Shown: one piece after another, positions 29,806-40,000 of the stretch | How positions within the stretch are numbered: the first letter of the stretch is position 1 | Layout of the letters: each line of letters begins with the position of its first letter | Assembly (NCBI RefSeq): GCF_022549495.1 | Contig: NZ_JAKZGD010000005.1 | Span: 62,001 to 126,000, forward strand | DNA: 64,000 nucleotides | Direction: 5' to 3' | DNA from: Acinetobacter sp. ANC 4805 | GTDB lineage: Bacteria; Pseudomonadota; Gammaproteobacteria; Pseudomonadales; Moraxellaceae | Notes under the pieces: generated by a model | What the model saw: only the letters and a program-made list of their open reading frames with translations | What the model was told of the DNA's origin: nothing | The model's database searches: none | Position numbers and translations under genes: made by a program

Positions 29806-31299
29806 ATGACGACCTTAGTACAATTTGAACAGTTGAAATCAGCAGGCTATAACACGATTCCTGTGTACCGCCAACGTTTAGCGGATACTGAAACGCCGTT
29901 ATCTGTTTTTGCACGTTTTAAAGAACAAAAACAAGCTTATCTCTTTGAATCCGTTGAGGGTGGAGAGAATTGGGCACGCTACTCCATGATTGGGTTGGGT
30001 GAGTCTACGGTTTTTTCCTGCAATGCAGGTTTATTAACTATTCAAGATGCAGATGGCACGGTGACTCAAAAAGATTGTGCTGATCCATTTCAATATATTC
30101 GAGAGTTTCAAAGTCAATTTAAAGTGCCAACTCAAGCGGAACTGCCTGATTTACCAAATTTTACAGGTGGCTTGGTGGGGTATTTGGGTTATGACGCAGT
30201 TCGTTATATTGAACCAAAACTCAAAAACGTTCCAATGGCTGATCCTGTGAGCCTACCTGATCTTTGGTTGATGCTGTCACAAACCGTCATTGTATTTGAT
30301 AATTTAAAAGACACGCTCTTTTTGATCCATCATGCAGATACGAGTCAGCCTGATGCTTATAACATAGCACAGCGTAAGCTTGATCAGCTTGAACAGTTGC
30401 TAGCGGTATCTGTCAGTTTGCAAGCAAAGCCACATACTGCACCACATTTTGAGTCGATTACAGGAAAAGAAAAGTTTCTTGAGACCGTCGAGAAAGTGAA
30501 AGAGTACATTCGTGCGGGTGACGTGATGCAGGTTGTGCCAGGTCAGCGTATGGTGTCTGATTTTGATGGTGAGGCTTTGCAAGTCTATCGTGCCTTACGC
30601 CATTTAAATCCATCACCTTACCTATTCTTGGTGCAAGGGCAAACACTGACGGATCAGAAACCCTTTCATATCGTCGGTTCTTCCCCAGAGATTTTATCGC
30701 GTTTGGAAAATGGCATTGCAACTGTGCGTCCTTTGGCGGGTACACGACCACGTGGAAAAACCAAAGAAGAAGATTTAGCTTTAGAGCAAGACCTGTTGTC
30801 AGATGAAAAGGAAATTGCTGAACATTTAATGCTGATTGATCTTGGGCGTAACGATGTTGGGCGAGTTTCTAAAATTGGCAAAGTACAAGTTACAGATCGT
30901 ATGGTGATCGAGCGTTATTCACATGTTATGCATATTGTGTCGAATGTGCAGGGTGAAGTGCGTGATGATGTGGATGCCTTAGATGTTTTTAAGGCGACAT
31001 TTCCAGCAGGAACGCTGTCAGGTGCGCCAAAAATTCGTGCGATGGAAATTATTGATGAGGTTGAACCCGTAAAACGCGGAGTTTTTGGTGGTGCGGTTGG
31101 ATATTTAGGCTGGCATGGCGAAATGGATATGTCGATAGCCATTCGTACTTGCGTGATTCGCGATAAAAAGGTTTATGTTCAGGCTGGGGCGGGGCTAGTT
31201 GCGGACTCAAATCCTGAATCTGAATGGAATGAAACCCAAATAAAAGCTCGCGCAGTGATCAAAGCGGTTGAATTATCGTCAAACGGATTGATTTTATGA
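29806..31299 (+). CDS. trpE: Anthranilate synthase component I
   Basis: Converts chorismate and NH3 to anthranilate, the first step to tryptophan, with TrpG as partner. 497 aa. The N-terminal Trp-binding feedback region has the LLESVEGG-type motif (LFESVEGGENWARYSMIG). The catalytic domain has VPGQRM, PFHIVGSSPEIL, RPLAGTRPRGKT, LIDLGRNDVGRV and GTLSGAPKIRAMEII. trpG is not next to it. The ATG at 29806 is preceded by AGAGAAG. Confidence 0.97.
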   Translation: MTTLVQFEQLKSAGYNTIPVYRQRLADTETPLSVFARFKEQKQAYLFESVEGGENWARYSMIGLGESTVFSCNAGLLTIQDADGTVTQKDCADPFQYIREFQSQFKVPTQAELPDLPNFTGGLVGYLGYDAVRYIEPKLKNVPMADPVSLPDLWLMLSQTVIVFDNLKDTLFLIHHADTSQPDAYNIAQRKLDQLEQLLAVSVSLQAKPHTAPHFESITGKEKFLETVEKVKEYIRAGDVMQVVPGQRMVSDFDGEALQVYRALRHLNPSPYLFLVQGQTLTDQKPFHIVGSSPEILSRLENGIATVRPLAGTRPRGKTKEEDLALEQDLLSDEKEIAEHLMLIDLGRNDVGRVSKIGKVQVTDRMVIERYSHVMHIVSNVQGEVRDDVDALDVFKATFPAGTLSGAPKIRAMEIIDEVEPVKRGVFGGAVGYLGWHGEMDMSIAIRTCVIRDKKVYVQAGAGLVADSNPESEWNETQIKARAVIKAVELSSNGLIL

Positions 31300-31328
31300 G
31301 TTTTTAACAGTTTTTTTGAAAAAAGCAC

Positions 31329-31356
31329 TTGCATCAATTCAGAGTTTTGCTAAACT
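31329..31356 (+). promoter_or_regulatory. Promoter of the tRNA-tuf cluster
   Basis: TTGCAT and TAAACT separated by 16 nt, followed by a GC-rich discriminator (GCACACCG) of the kind found at stable-RNA promoters controlled by ppGpp/DksA. Confidence 0.7.
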
Positions 31357-31397
31357 GCACACCGTTCCGATACGAAACGTACGAAACACTAAGAAGC

Positions 31398-31473
<76 letters not shown>

Positions 31474-31523
31474 TCTTAAGTGTGGTATGTGAAGTGAAGA
31501 ATGGCACTGTGTAAGTGTGATAT

Positions 31524-31607
31524 GGTGAGATTCCCGAGCGGCCAAAGGGGGCAGACTGTAACTCTGCTACGAAAGTTTCGAAGGTTCGAATCCTTCTCTC
31601 ACCACCA
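31524..31607 (+). tRNA. tRNA-Tyr (anticodon GTA)
   Basis: Acceptor GGTGAGA/TCTCACC, anticodon GTA in GCAGACTGTAACTCTGC, a long variable arm as expected for class II tRNA-Tyr, T loop TTCGAAT and encoded CCA. Confidence 0.97.
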
Positions 31608-31640
31608 TCTAACTTCGATTGAAGTGGTAAATACCAATAT

Positions 31641-31716
31641 GCGGGAGTAACTCAGTTGGTAGAGTGGCAGCCTTCCAAGCTGCATGTCGCGAGTTCGACC
31701 CTCGTCTCCCGCTCCA
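31641..31716 (+). tRNA. tRNA-Gly (anticodon TCC)
   Basis: Acceptor GCGGGAG/CTCCCGC, anticodon loop CTTCCAA in a GCAGC/GCTGC stem, T loop TTCGACC, encoded CCA. Confidence 0.97.
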
Positions 31717-31730
31717 TAATCGAAGATGTC

Positions 31731-31805
<75 letters not shown>

Positions 31806-31843
31806 GATATAAAACTTGGTAGAATTTCTACAAAATTTTTAAA

Positions 31844-31869
31844 GAAGCAGGCTATTATAGTCTGCTTTT
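31844..31869 (+). terminator. Weak terminator-like hairpin between tRNAs and tuf
   Basis: AAGCAGGCTAT/ATAGTCTGCTT stem followed by TT. With only a short U tract it may attenuate or serve as a processing site, because tuf usually shares the tRNA transcript. Confidence 0.4.
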
Positions 31870-31969
31870 CAAGTATTGGGTGTTTAGTTTTTTAGGCGAA
31901 TGTCGATAAAGAAAGTTTTTCAGGGTTGTTTTTCTCTAAACTGGTGTCGACGTAAATGAGGAAAATCAA

Positions 31970-33160
31970 ATGGCTAAGGCTAAGTTTGAACGTAATAAAC
32001 CACACGTAAACGTGGGTACAATTGGTCACGTTGACCATGGTAAAACAACTTTAACTGCTGCGATTGCAACTATTTGTGCAAAAACTTACGGCGGTGAAGC
32101 GAAAGATTACTCACAAATCGACTCAGCTCCTGAAGAAAAAGCACGTGGTATTACAATTAATACTTCACACGTAGAATACGATTCTCCAATCCGTCACTAC
32201 GCTCACGTAGACTGTCCTGGTCACGCCGATTATGTTAAAAACATGATTACTGGTGCTGCTCAGATGGATGGCGCGATCCTTGTATGTGCTGCGACTGATG
32301 GTCCAATGCCACAAACTCGTGAACACATCCTTCTTTCACGTCAGGTTGGTGTACCATTTATTCTTGTATTCCTTAACAAGTGTGACCTTGTTGATGACGA
32401 AGAATTACTTGAATTAGTAGAAATGGAAGTTCGTGAACTTCTTTCTACTTATGACTTCCCAGGTGATGACACTCCAATTATCCGTGGTTCAGCTCTTCAA
32501 GCATTAAACGGTAATGATGGTCCTTACGGTGAAGCATCAGTTCTTGCACTTGTTGAAGCGCTTGACTCTTACATCCCAGAACCAGAACGTGCAATCGACA
32601 AAGCATTCTTAATGCCAATCGAAGACGTATTCTCTATTTCTGGTCGTGGTACTGTTGTAACAGGTCGTGTTGAATCTGGTATCGTTAAAGTTGGCGAAAC
32701 AGTTGAAATCGTTGGTATCCGTGACACAGTTGTAACGACTGTAACTGGCGTAGAAATGTTCCGTAAACTTCTTGACGAAGGTCGTGCGGGCGAGAACTGT
32801 GGTGTTCTTCTTCGTGGTACTAAGCGTGAAGACGTACAACGTGGTCAAGTACTTGCTAAACCAGGTACAATCAAGCCGCACACTAAATTCGATGCAGAAG
32901 TATATGTACTTTCTAAAGAAGAAGGTGGTCGTCATACTCCATTCCTTAACGGTTACCGTCCACAGTTCTACTTCCGTACAACTGACGTAACTGGCGCGAT
33001 CAAATTACAAGATGGCGTAGAAATGGTAATGCCTGGTGACAACGTAGAAATGTCAGTAGAATTAATCCACCCAATCGCAATGGATCCAGGTCTACGTTTT
33101 GCGATTCGTGAAGGTGGTCGTACTGTAGGTGCTGGTGTTGTTGCTAAAGTAACTGCATAA
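31970..33160 (+). CDS. tuf: Elongation factor Tu
   Basis: GTPase that brings aminoacyl-tRNA to the ribosome. 396 aa. G1 [10 protein letters not shown]2 [14 protein letters not shown]3 [10 protein letters not shown]4 NKCDLVDD and the C-terminal domains with FRTTDVTG are all intact. It lies after the four tRNAs (tufB position) and before secE. A second tuf elsewhere in the genome is likely, as in most relatives. Confidence 0.99.
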   Translation: MAKAKFERNKPHVNVGTIGHVDHGKTTLTAAIATICAKTYGGEAKDYSQIDSAPEEKARGITINTSHVEYDSPIRHYAHVDCPGHADYVKNMITGAAQMDGAILVCAATDGPMPQTREHILLSRQVGVPFILVFLNKCDLVDDEELLELVEMEVRELLSTYDFPGDDTPIIRGSALQALNGNDGPYGEASVLALVEALDSYIPEPERAIDKAFLMPIEDVFSISGRGTVVTGRVESGIVKVGETVEIVGIRDTVVTTVTGVEMFRKLLDEGRAGENCGVLLRGTKREDVQRGQVLAKPGTIKPHTKFDAEVYVLSKEEGGRHTPFLNGYRPQFYFRTTDVTGAIKLQDGVEMVMPGDNVEMSVELIHPIAMDPGLRFAIREGGRTVGAGVVAKVTA

Positions 33161-33181
33161 GCCCAAATACGATGTTGTGTT

Positions 33182-33209
33182 CAAATCGGAAGCTTCGGCT
33201 TTCGATTTG
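33182..33209 (+). other. Stable hairpin between tuf and the tRNA-Trp relic
   Basis: CAAATCGGAAGC pairs with GCTTTCGATTTG around a TTCG loop with one mismatch. No T run follows, so it looks more like a processing or mRNA-protecting hairpin than a terminator. Confidence 0.5.
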
Positions 33210-33215
33210 CTTCAT

Positions 33216-33288
33216 AGACTAGTGGTTTAATTGCAAGAGCATCGGTTCTCAAAACCGAATGCTGGGGTGATTTACTCCTTGTCTGTCA
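33216..33288 (+). pseudogene. Degenerate tRNA-Trp relic between tuf and secE
   Basis: The stretch aligns along its whole length with gammaproteobacterial tRNA-Trp: D arm GTTTAATTGCAAGAGC, anticodon arm TCGGT/ACCGA, variable ATGCT. The D-loop GG is lost, the invariant U33 is C, and the loop now reads TCTCAAA (anticodon TCA instead of CCA). The T arm has lost TTCG and about two bases, and the 3' end is GTCA instead of GCCA. It lies exactly where tRNA-Trp stands in E. coli (tufB-secE). It is almost certainly non-functional, so a working tRNA-Trp must be elsewhere. Confidence 0.8.
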
Positions 33289-33329
33289 CTTTTTTTTAAT
33301 AAAAAAGCTTAATTCTGGCTGAGTTGTCA

Positions 33330-33335
33330 TATAAT
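33330..33335 (+). promoter_or_regulatory. -10 element upstream of secE
   Basis: Perfect TATAAT 30 nt before the secE ATG; the -35 side is poor. It may give secE-nusG its own transcript. Confidence 0.4.
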
Positions 33336-33364
33336 AATTCGCGAATTCTACGACGAGTAAAAAA

Positions 33365-33805
33365 ATGTCGAATGATAAATCGCGTGACGCACTAAGCGAC
33401 GCGCCAATCCCTCAAAGAAATAATGCTGCAGAAGTTATAAATGCGAGTTCTCCACTTGATATTGCCTTGTGGTTGATTGCAATTGTTTTATTGGTTGGTT
33501 CAGCATTGGTAAATCAACATTTACCAGCCTATTGGGCACCTGCAAATGATGTTTGGGTGCGCGTTGGGGTGATTTTGGCTTGTGTCGTAGTCGCTTTAGG
33601 TTTATTATACGCCACCCATCAAGGCAAAGGCTTTGTGCGTTTGTTGCAAGATGCGCGAATTGAACTGCGTCGAGTGACTTGGCCAACAAAACAAGAGACG
33701 ATCACGACATCGTGGCAAGTGCTTTTGGTTGTGATTGTTGCATCATTGGTTTTATGGTGTTTTGATTACGGGTTAGGTTGGTTTATTAAGTTAATTATCG
33801 GGTAA
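33365..33805 (+). CDS. secE: Preprotein translocase subunit SecE
   Basis: 146 aa inner-membrane subunit of SecYEG. Three membrane helices, with the conserved amphipathic stretch [20 protein letters not shown] before the last helix. As in E. coli, it has two extra N-terminal helices compared with the minimal form. nusG begins 7 nt downstream. Confidence 0.95.
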   Translation: MSNDKSRDALSDAPIPQRNNAAEVINASSPLDIALWLIAIVLLVGSALVNQHLPAYWAPANDVWVRVGVILACVVVALGLLYATHQGKGFVRLLQDARIELRRVTWPTKQETITTSWQVLLVVIVASLVLWCFDYGLGWFIKLIIG

Positions 33806-33812
33806 GAGTGCG

Positions 33813-34346
33813 ATGAAACGTTGGTATATTATTCATGCCTATTCAGGTTTTGAAAAACAAGTGATGCGTTCGCTTAATGATCGAATCCAGCGCAGCACTG
33901 TTGCTGATAGTTTTGGTGAAGTCCTTGTCCCTACTGAAGAAGTAGTGGAAATGAAGGATGGTAAGAAGCGTAAGTCTGAACGTAAGTTCTTTCCTGGCTA
34001 TGTTTTAGTCGAAATGGAAATGAATGATGATACTTGGCATATCGTAAAAGAATGTCCAAAGGTTTTAGGTTTTATTGGTGGTACACCTGAAAAACCAGCA
34101 CCAATTTCTCAACGTGAAGCAGATGCGATTCTTGCGCGTGTACGTAATACAGGTGAAGCACCTCGTCCTAAAACGATGTTTGAGCCTGGTGAAGAATTAC
34201 TCGTTATTGATGGTCCGTTCACTGACTTTAAAGGAGTCGTGGAGGAAGTACAATACGAAAAGTCACGTTTAACGTTGACGATCAATGTATTTAATCGACC
34301 AACTCAGGTTGAACTCGAGTTTCGCCAAGTCGAAAAAACGATTTAA
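33813..34346 (+). CDS. nusG: Transcription elongation/termination factor NusG
   Basis: 177 aa. NGN domain ([36 protein letters not shown]) followed by a KOW domain ([16 protein letters not shown]). Binds RNA polymerase and couples it to ribosomes or Rho. Operon with secE. Confidence 0.97.
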   Translation: MKRWYIIHAYSGFEKQVMRSLNDRIQRSTVADSFGEVLVPTEEVVEMKDGKKRKSERKFFPGYVLVEMEMNDDTWHIVKECPKVLGFIGGTPEKPAPISQREADAILARVRNTGEAPRPKTMFEPGEELLVIDGPFTDFKGVVEEVQYEKSRLTLTINVFNRPTQVELEFRQVEKTI

Positions 34347-34364
34347 TCTGTGTAGGCTGATAAG

Positions 34365-34382
34365 CGCCCGATCTAATCGGGC
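34365..34382 (+). other. Hairpin after nusG
   Basis: GCCCGAT/ATCGGGC with a short loop; only a weak T stretch follows, so it would be a leaky terminator or attenuator before rplKA. Confidence 0.4.
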
Positions 34383-34419
34383 ATTGTTGTTCTAACACTT
34401 CGGTGTTGTTTAATTTTTT

Positions 34420-34444
34420 GGGGAGCCTAGCGGCGACTGTACCC
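34420..34444 (+). promoter_or_regulatory. Possible L1 operator in the rplK leader
   Basis: A G-run and a C-run (TGGGG ... TACCCA) enclose GCCTAGCGGCGACTG immediately before the rplK ribosome site. L1 is known to repress rplKA mRNA by binding a structure at this place. The match to the known L1 site is not close, so this is inferred mainly from position. Confidence 0.35.
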
Positions 34445-34458
34445 AGAGGTAATTTTCA

Positions 34459-34887
34459 ATGGCTAAGAAGATTGACGGCTATATCAAGCTGCAAGTTCCA
34501 GCTGGTAAAGCAAATCCATCTCCACCAATTGGTCCTGCTTTAGGTCAACGTGGTGTAAACATCATGGCATTCTGTAAAGAATTCAATGCTGCTACACAAA
34601 AACTTGAAGTTGGCTTGCCAATTCCTGTCGTGATCACTGTGTACAACGATAAGTCGTTCACTTTTATCATGAAAACTCCACCTGCATCTATTCTTCTTAA
34701 GAAAGCTGCTGGTATTCAAAAGGGTTCTTCTGTACCAAACAAAACTAAGGTTGGTAAGTTGACTCGTGCTCAGTTAGAAGAAATTGCGACTACTAAAGAA
34801 CCGGATTTAACTGGTGCTGATTTAGACGCTCGTGTACGTACCATTGCTGGTTCTGCACGTTCTATGGGCTTGGAAGTGGAGCTATAA
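34459..34887 (+). CDS. rplK: 50S ribosomal protein L11
   Basis: 142 aa, full length. Gly/Pro-rich N-terminus ([26 protein letters not shown]) and C-terminal rRNA-binding domain ([20 protein letters not shown]). Binds the GTPase centre of 23S rRNA. Coupled to rplA by a 3-nt gap. Confidence 0.98.
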   Translation: MAKKIDGYIKLQVPAGKANPSPPIGPALGQRGVNIMAFCKEFNAATQKLEVGLPIPVVITVYNDKSFTFIMKTPPASILLKKAAGIQKGSSVPNKTKVGKLTRAQLEEIATTKEPDLTGADLDARVRTIAGSARSMGLEVEL

Positions 34888-34890
34888 GAC

Positions 34891-35586
34891 ATGGCAAAGT
34901 TAACTAAACGTCAAAAAGCCATTGCTGCAGCTATTGAAGCAAACAAAATTTACACTTTGGAAGAAGCAGTACAAGTTCTTAACAGCCTTCCAGCTGCGAA
35001 GTTCAAAGAATCTTTAGATATCTCTGTAAACCTTGGCGTAGATCCACGTAAATCTGATCAGGTTGTTCGTGGTGCGACGACTTTACCTGCGGGTACTGGT
35101 AAAACTGTACGTGTTGCAGTATTTGCTCAAGGTGCTGCTGCTGAAGCTGCGAAAGCTGCTGGTGCTGATGTCGTTGGATTTGATGATCTTGCTGAAAGCA
35201 TTCAAGGTGGAAACCTTGATTTTGACGTCGTAATTGCTGCTCCTGATGCAATGCGTGTTGTTGGTAAGCTTGGTACGATTCTTGGTCCACGTGGCTTAAT
35301 GCCAAACCCTAAAGTGGGTACAGTGACTCCAGATGTTGCTAATGCAGTTAAAAATGCTAAATCTGGTCAAGCACGTTACCGTGTAGACAAGGGTGGTATC
35401 ATCCATGCTGCAATCGGTCAACTTGGCTTTAGCGAAGAAGCTGTACGTCAAAACGTTGAAACTTTAATTGCAGATTTAAAACGTTTAAAACCTGCAACTT
35501 CTAAAGGTGTATACGTTAAAAAGATCACTTTGAGCTCAACTATGGGTCCTGGTTTGATCGTTGACGTAAACAACGTTTCTAAGTAA
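34891..35586 (+). CDS. rplA: 50S ribosomal protein L1
   Basis: 231 aa, full length. Typical motifs [36 protein letters not shown] and [10 protein letters not shown]. Forms the L1 stalk and represses its own operon. Confidence 0.98.
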   Translation: MAKLTKRQKAIAAAIEANKIYTLEEAVQVLNSLPAAKFKESLDISVNLGVDPRKSDQVVRGATTLPAGTGKTVRVAVFAQGAAAEAAKAAGADVVGFDDLAESIQGGNLDFDVVIAAPDAMRVVGKLGTILGPRGLMPNPKVGTVTPDVANAVKNAKSGQARYRVDKGGIIHAAIGQLGFSEEAVRQNVETLIADLKRLKPATSKGVYVKKITLSSTMGPGLIVDVNNVSK

Positions 35587-35876
35587 TTAGAAAGAATTTT
35601 AAAGCCCTGAGTAAGTTTTGAGGCACTGCTTTAAAGCTTACGCAAGAAACGCTTAGTCGTATTTTGCAAACTTAGGCAAACTTTGAATTGATAAATGAAT
35701 ATTTATCAGCGTCAAAGACCTCAGACGAAGTGATTCTTTTTAGATGATCTTCTTAATATCTCAGTCTGAGTAGACGTGGTGGTGTGATTTGTTCCTCCTC
35801 CACGTGTAAGTCGAAAGGCTTACGAATTGGGAGTGTACCTGTATAGGTGCATAAATCACCGTTAGGAGGTTTTACA
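35587..35876 (+). promoter_or_regulatory. rplJ leader (L10 autoregulatory region)
   Basis: 290 nt between rplA and rplJ. In relatives, L10-L12 binds this leader and represses rplJL. The stretch before rplJ (CTTACGAATTGGGAGTGTAC onwards) is structured, and GGAGG precedes the start. A separate promoter must lie here, but I could not place it securely. Confidence 0.5.
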
Positions 35877-36383
35877 ATGGCTCTTCTTATCGAAGGCAAA
35901 AAACAGATTGTTGCAGAAGTAAGCGAAGTTGCTTCTACAGCGTTTTCTGTTGTTGTGGCTAACTATCAAGGTTCAAGCGTTGAGCAATTAACACAACTTC
36001 GTGTTGAAGCTCGTAAGTTGGGTGTTACTACACGTATCGTGCGTAATACTTTGGCTAAGCGCGCATTAGAAGGTACTCAATTCGATATCTTAAATGACAA
36101 CCTTGTTGGCCCAACCATTCTCGGTTTCTCAACTTCTGAAGATGACATGGGTGCAGCTGCACGCTTGTTCGAAGAGTTTGCGAAAACTAACAAAGCATTT
36201 GAACTTAAAGCTGCTGCATTTGATGGCAAAGTTTATCAAGGTGCTGAAGTTAGCGTAATTGCAAATCTTCCGAACCAAGAAAAAGCGCTTACTATGCTTG
36301 CGTCTGTTCTTCAAGCTCCTATTTCGAAATTGGGTCGCTTACTTACAGCGCTTCAAGAGAAAAACGAGTCAGAAGCGGCTTAA
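35877..36383 (+). CDS. rplJ: 50S ribosomal protein L10
   Basis: 168 aa. The N-terminal rRNA-binding part (ALLIEGKKQIVAEVSEVAS, VANYQGSSVEQLTQLR, VRNTLAKRAL) and the C-terminal helix for L7/L12 dimers are present. The ATG at 35877 follows GGAGG by 7 nt; upstream in-frame codons are leader sequence. Confidence 0.97.
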   Translation: MALLIEGKKQIVAEVSEVASTAFSVVVANYQGSSVEQLTQLRVEARKLGVTTRIVRNTLAKRALEGTQFDILNDNLVGPTILGFSTSEDDMGAAARLFEEFAKTNKAFELKAAAFDGKVYQGAEVSVIANLPNQEKALTMLASVLQAPISKLGRLLTALQEKNESEAA

Positions 36384-36425
36384 TCCTATTTTCACACCAT
36401 TCAATATCCATTTGGAGTTATTCTC

Positions 36426-36791
36426 ATGGCTTTAACAAACGAAGAAATCTTAAACGCAGTTGCTGAAAAAACTGTTCTTGAACTTGTTGAACTTATTTCT
36501 GCTTTCGAAGAAAAATTCAACGTATCTGCTGCTGCTGTAGCAGTAGCTGCAGGTCCTGCTGCTGCTGCTGAAGAAGAGCAAACTGAATTCAATGTTGAAT
36601 TGACTTCTTTCGGCGCAAACAAAGTAGCTGTAATTAAAGCAGTTCGTGAAGCAACTGGTCTTGGTCTTAAAGAAGCGAAAGATCTTGTTGAAAGTGCTCC
36701 TGCAGTTCTTAAAGAAGGCGTTTCTAAAGAAGACGGCGAAGAACTTAAGAAGAAACTTGAAGAAGCTGGTGCTACAGTTACAATTAAGTAA
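36426..36791 (+). CDS. rplL: 50S ribosomal protein L7/L12
   Basis: 121 aa. N-terminal dimer domain, Ala-rich hinge ([13 protein letters not shown]) and C-terminal factor-binding domain ([24 protein letters not shown]). Recruits elongation factors. Confidence 0.98.
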   Translation: MALTNEEILNAVAEKTVLELVELISAFEEKFNVSAAAVAVAAGPAAAAEEEQTEFNVELTSFGANKVAVIKAVREATGLGLKEAKDLVESAPAVLKEGVSKEDGEELKKKLEEAGATVTIK

Positions 36792-36832
36792 TGTGTAGGG
36801 AGTCGATTTTTTTATAATCGGCTCCAAAAAAT

Positions 36833-36864
36833 GGCTGATGGCTCTTGGGTCATCAGCCTTTTTG
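36833..36864 (+). terminator. Attenuator/terminator between rplL and rpoB
   Basis: GGCTGATG/CATCAGCC stem with TTTTT. In E. coli a partial terminator at this place lowers rpoBC expression relative to rplJL; the same role is inferred. Confidence 0.75.
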
Positions 36865-37099
36865 CGTTACAATAATCGGCTCGTTTTTTGTTAGTTTCAC
36901 GTTTGATCTGCGTGTTTTTCAAACAAATAACAAGAAATCAAACGCTTACCAATATTTTTTTGCCTATAAAAATATTGTTAAGCGTTTTAATACCACTAAA
37001 AATTGCAGCATTTGTAAACAGTGGTGGCCATATCGGCCTGCGTAATTCCTTCTAAGCCCGTTCTGCAGGCGGGTTTAGTTTACTTTCCGAGGACTCCAG
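36865..37099 (+). other. Region between the rplL attenuator and rpoB
   Basis: No gene. It holds two small hairpins, TGGCC/GGCC near 37025-37038 and AAGCCCG/CGGGTTT at 37054-37076. They may be processing sites, as the RNase III site of the E. coli rplL-rpoB spacer is. Beyond that I see nothing specific. Confidence 0.45.
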
Positions 37100-40000
37100 A
37101 TGGCATACTCATATACCGAAAAGAAACGGATCCGTAAGAATTTTGGTAAATTGCCCCATGTAATGGAAGCACCGTACTTACTGTCGATTCAGGTCGATTC
37201 GTATCGTACATTCTTACAAGGCGGTAAAACTCCAAAAAATCGCGAAGATATCGGTCTCCAAGCCGCATTTCGTTCAGTTTTTCCTATTGAAAGTTATTCT
37301 GGCAATGCTGCTTTAGAATTTGTTGAGTATAGTCTTGGTAAGCCTGAGTTTGATGTACGTGAATGTATTTTACGTGGTTCAACTTATGCAGCACCAATGC
37401 GCGTAAAAATTCGTTTGATCATTAAAGATCGTGAAACGAAATCAATTAAAGACGTTCGTGAACAAGAAGTTTACATGGGTGAAATGCCACTCATGACCGA
37501 TAACGGTACTTTCGTTATTAATGGTACTGAGCGTGTTATCGTATCTCAGTTACACCGTTCACCAGGCGTATTCTTTGACCATGACAAGGGCAAGACCCAC
37601 TCAAGCGGTAAAGTGTTGTATTCAGCACGTATTATTCCTTACCGTGGTTCGTGGTTAGATTTTGAATTTGATGCGAAAGATTTAGTCTTTGTACGTATTG
37701 ACCGTCGTCGTAAATTATTAGCGACCGTGATTTTACGTGCTTTAAATTATAGTAATGAACAAATTTTGAATTTGTTCTACGAAAAAGTGCCTGTATATCT
37801 TGATATGGGAAGCTATCAAATTGATCTCGTTCCAGATCGCCTACGTGGTGAAATGGCGCAATTTGATATTGCTGACAATGACGGTAAAGTGATTGTTGAG
37901 CAAGGTAAACGTATTAATGCACGTCACGTACGTCAAATGGAAGCAGCTAACTTGGCTAAGCTTTCTGTACCTGATGAATATTTATATGAGCGTATTACGG
38001 CTGAAGACATCACACTGAAAAGTGGTGATGTGATTCCTGCAAATACCGTGCTGAGCCATGAAATCATGGTGAAGTTGGCTGAAGGTGGTGTTAAACAATT
38101 CAACATCCTATTCACCAACGATATCGACCGTGGTTCTTTCGTTGCAGATACATTACGTGCAGATACAACAACAGGCCGTGAAGAAGCGCTTGTTGAAATC
38201 TACAAAGTAATGCGTCCGGGTGAGCCACCAACGAAAGAAGCAGCTGAAAATTTATTCAATAACTTATTCTTCTCTTCTGAACGTTATGACCTGTCTCCAG
38301 TGGGGCGTATGAAGTTCAACCGTCGTTTGGGTCGTCCTTACGAAGTGGGTACTGATCAGAAGTCACGTGAAGTTGAAGGAATTTTATCGCACGATGATAT
38401 CATTGATGTATTGCGTACATTGGTGGAAATCCGTAACGGTAAAGGTGAAGTCGATGATATCGATCACTTGGGTAACCGTCGTGTACGTTCTGTTGGTGAA
38501 ATGACAGAAAACCAATTCCGTGTTGGTTTAGTTCGTGTTGAACGTGCTGTTAAAGAGCGTTTAAGCCAAGCAGAAACAGATAACTTGTCTCCACAAGATT
38601 TAATCAACGCGAAGCCAGTTGCTGCTGCAATCAAAGAATTCTTTGGTTCAAGCCAATTGTCTCAGTTCATGGATCAAAACAACCCATTATCTGAGATTAC
38701 ACACAAGCGTCGTGTATCTGCGCTTGGTCCTGGTGGTTTGACACGTGAACGTGCAGGCTTCGAAGTCCGTGACGTACATCAAACTCACTATGGTCGTGTT
38801 TGTCCAATTGAAACGCCTGAAGGTCCAAACATTGGTTTGATCAACTCGCTTTCTGTCTATGCAAAAGCGAATGACTTCGGTTTCTTGGAAACACCATACC
38901 GTAAAGTTGTAGATGGTCGTGTGACTGATGAAGTTGAATACTTATCTGCAATTGAAGAAGTAGGGACTGTCATTGCACAGGCCGATTCTGCAGTTGACAA
39001 AGATGGTACGTTAACCGAAGAAATGGTTTCTGTACGTCATCAAGGTGACTTCGTTCGTATGTCGCCTGAGCGCGTAACCCATATGGACGTTTCTGCTCAA
39101 CAGGTTGTATCTGTCGCAGCGTCATTGATTCCATTCCTTGAACACGATGATGCGAACCGTGCATTGATGGGTTCAAACATGCAACGTCAGGCTGTTCCTA
39201 CCTTGCGTGCTGACAAGCCGCTTGTTGGTACAGGTATGGAAGCAAACGTAGCACGTGACTCTGGTGTGTGTGTGATCGCTGACCGTGGTGGTGCGATTGA
39301 ATACGTAGATGCTTCTCGTATCGTTATTCGTGTAAACGAAGATGAAATGATCGCGGGTGAAGCGGGTGTAGATATCTATAACCTGATCAAATATACACGT
39401 TCAAACCAAAATACATGTATCAACCAAAACGTTATCGTAAACTTGGGCGACAAAGTTGCTCGTGGCGATATCTTGGCTGATGGTCCATCGACAGATATGG
39501 GTGAACTTGCGCTTGGTCAAAACATGCGCGTCGCGTTCATGACATGGAATGGTTATAACTACGAAGACTCGATCTTACTTTCAGAACGTGTCCTTCAAGA
39601 AGATCGTTTAACGTCGATTCACATTCAAGAATTGTCATGTGTTGCTCGTGATACCAAGTTAGGTGCAGAAGAAATTACTGCCGATATTCCTAACGTTGGT
39701 GAAGCTGCACTGTCTAAGTTGGATGAGTCTGGTATTGTTTATATCGGTGCTGAAGTGACTGCGGGTGACATCCTTGTTGGTAAGGTAACGCCTAAAGGTG
39801 AAACTCAGCTAACCCCTGAAGAAAAACTACTTCGCGCAATCTTTGGTGAAAAAGCAGCTGACGTTAAAGACTCGTCTTTACGTGTTCCATCTGGCACTAA
39901 AGGTACGGTGATTGACGTTCAAGTCTTCACACGTGATGGTTTGGAAAAAGATGAACGTGCTCAAGCTATTGAGAAAGCTCAACTTGATGCATACCGTAAA

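Noticed and set aside
33216..33288. A tRNA with anticodon TCA (opal suppressor or Sec-like)
   Set aside because: U33, the D-loop GG and the T-loop motif are missing, so the anticodon is best read as decay of tRNA-Trp.
36845..37045. 66-aa open frame between rplL and rpoB
   Set aside because: Lies in the attenuator/leader region with no coding features.
38640..38760. Rifampicin-resistance change in rpoB
   Set aside because: The residues at the usual resistance positions are the sensitive type.
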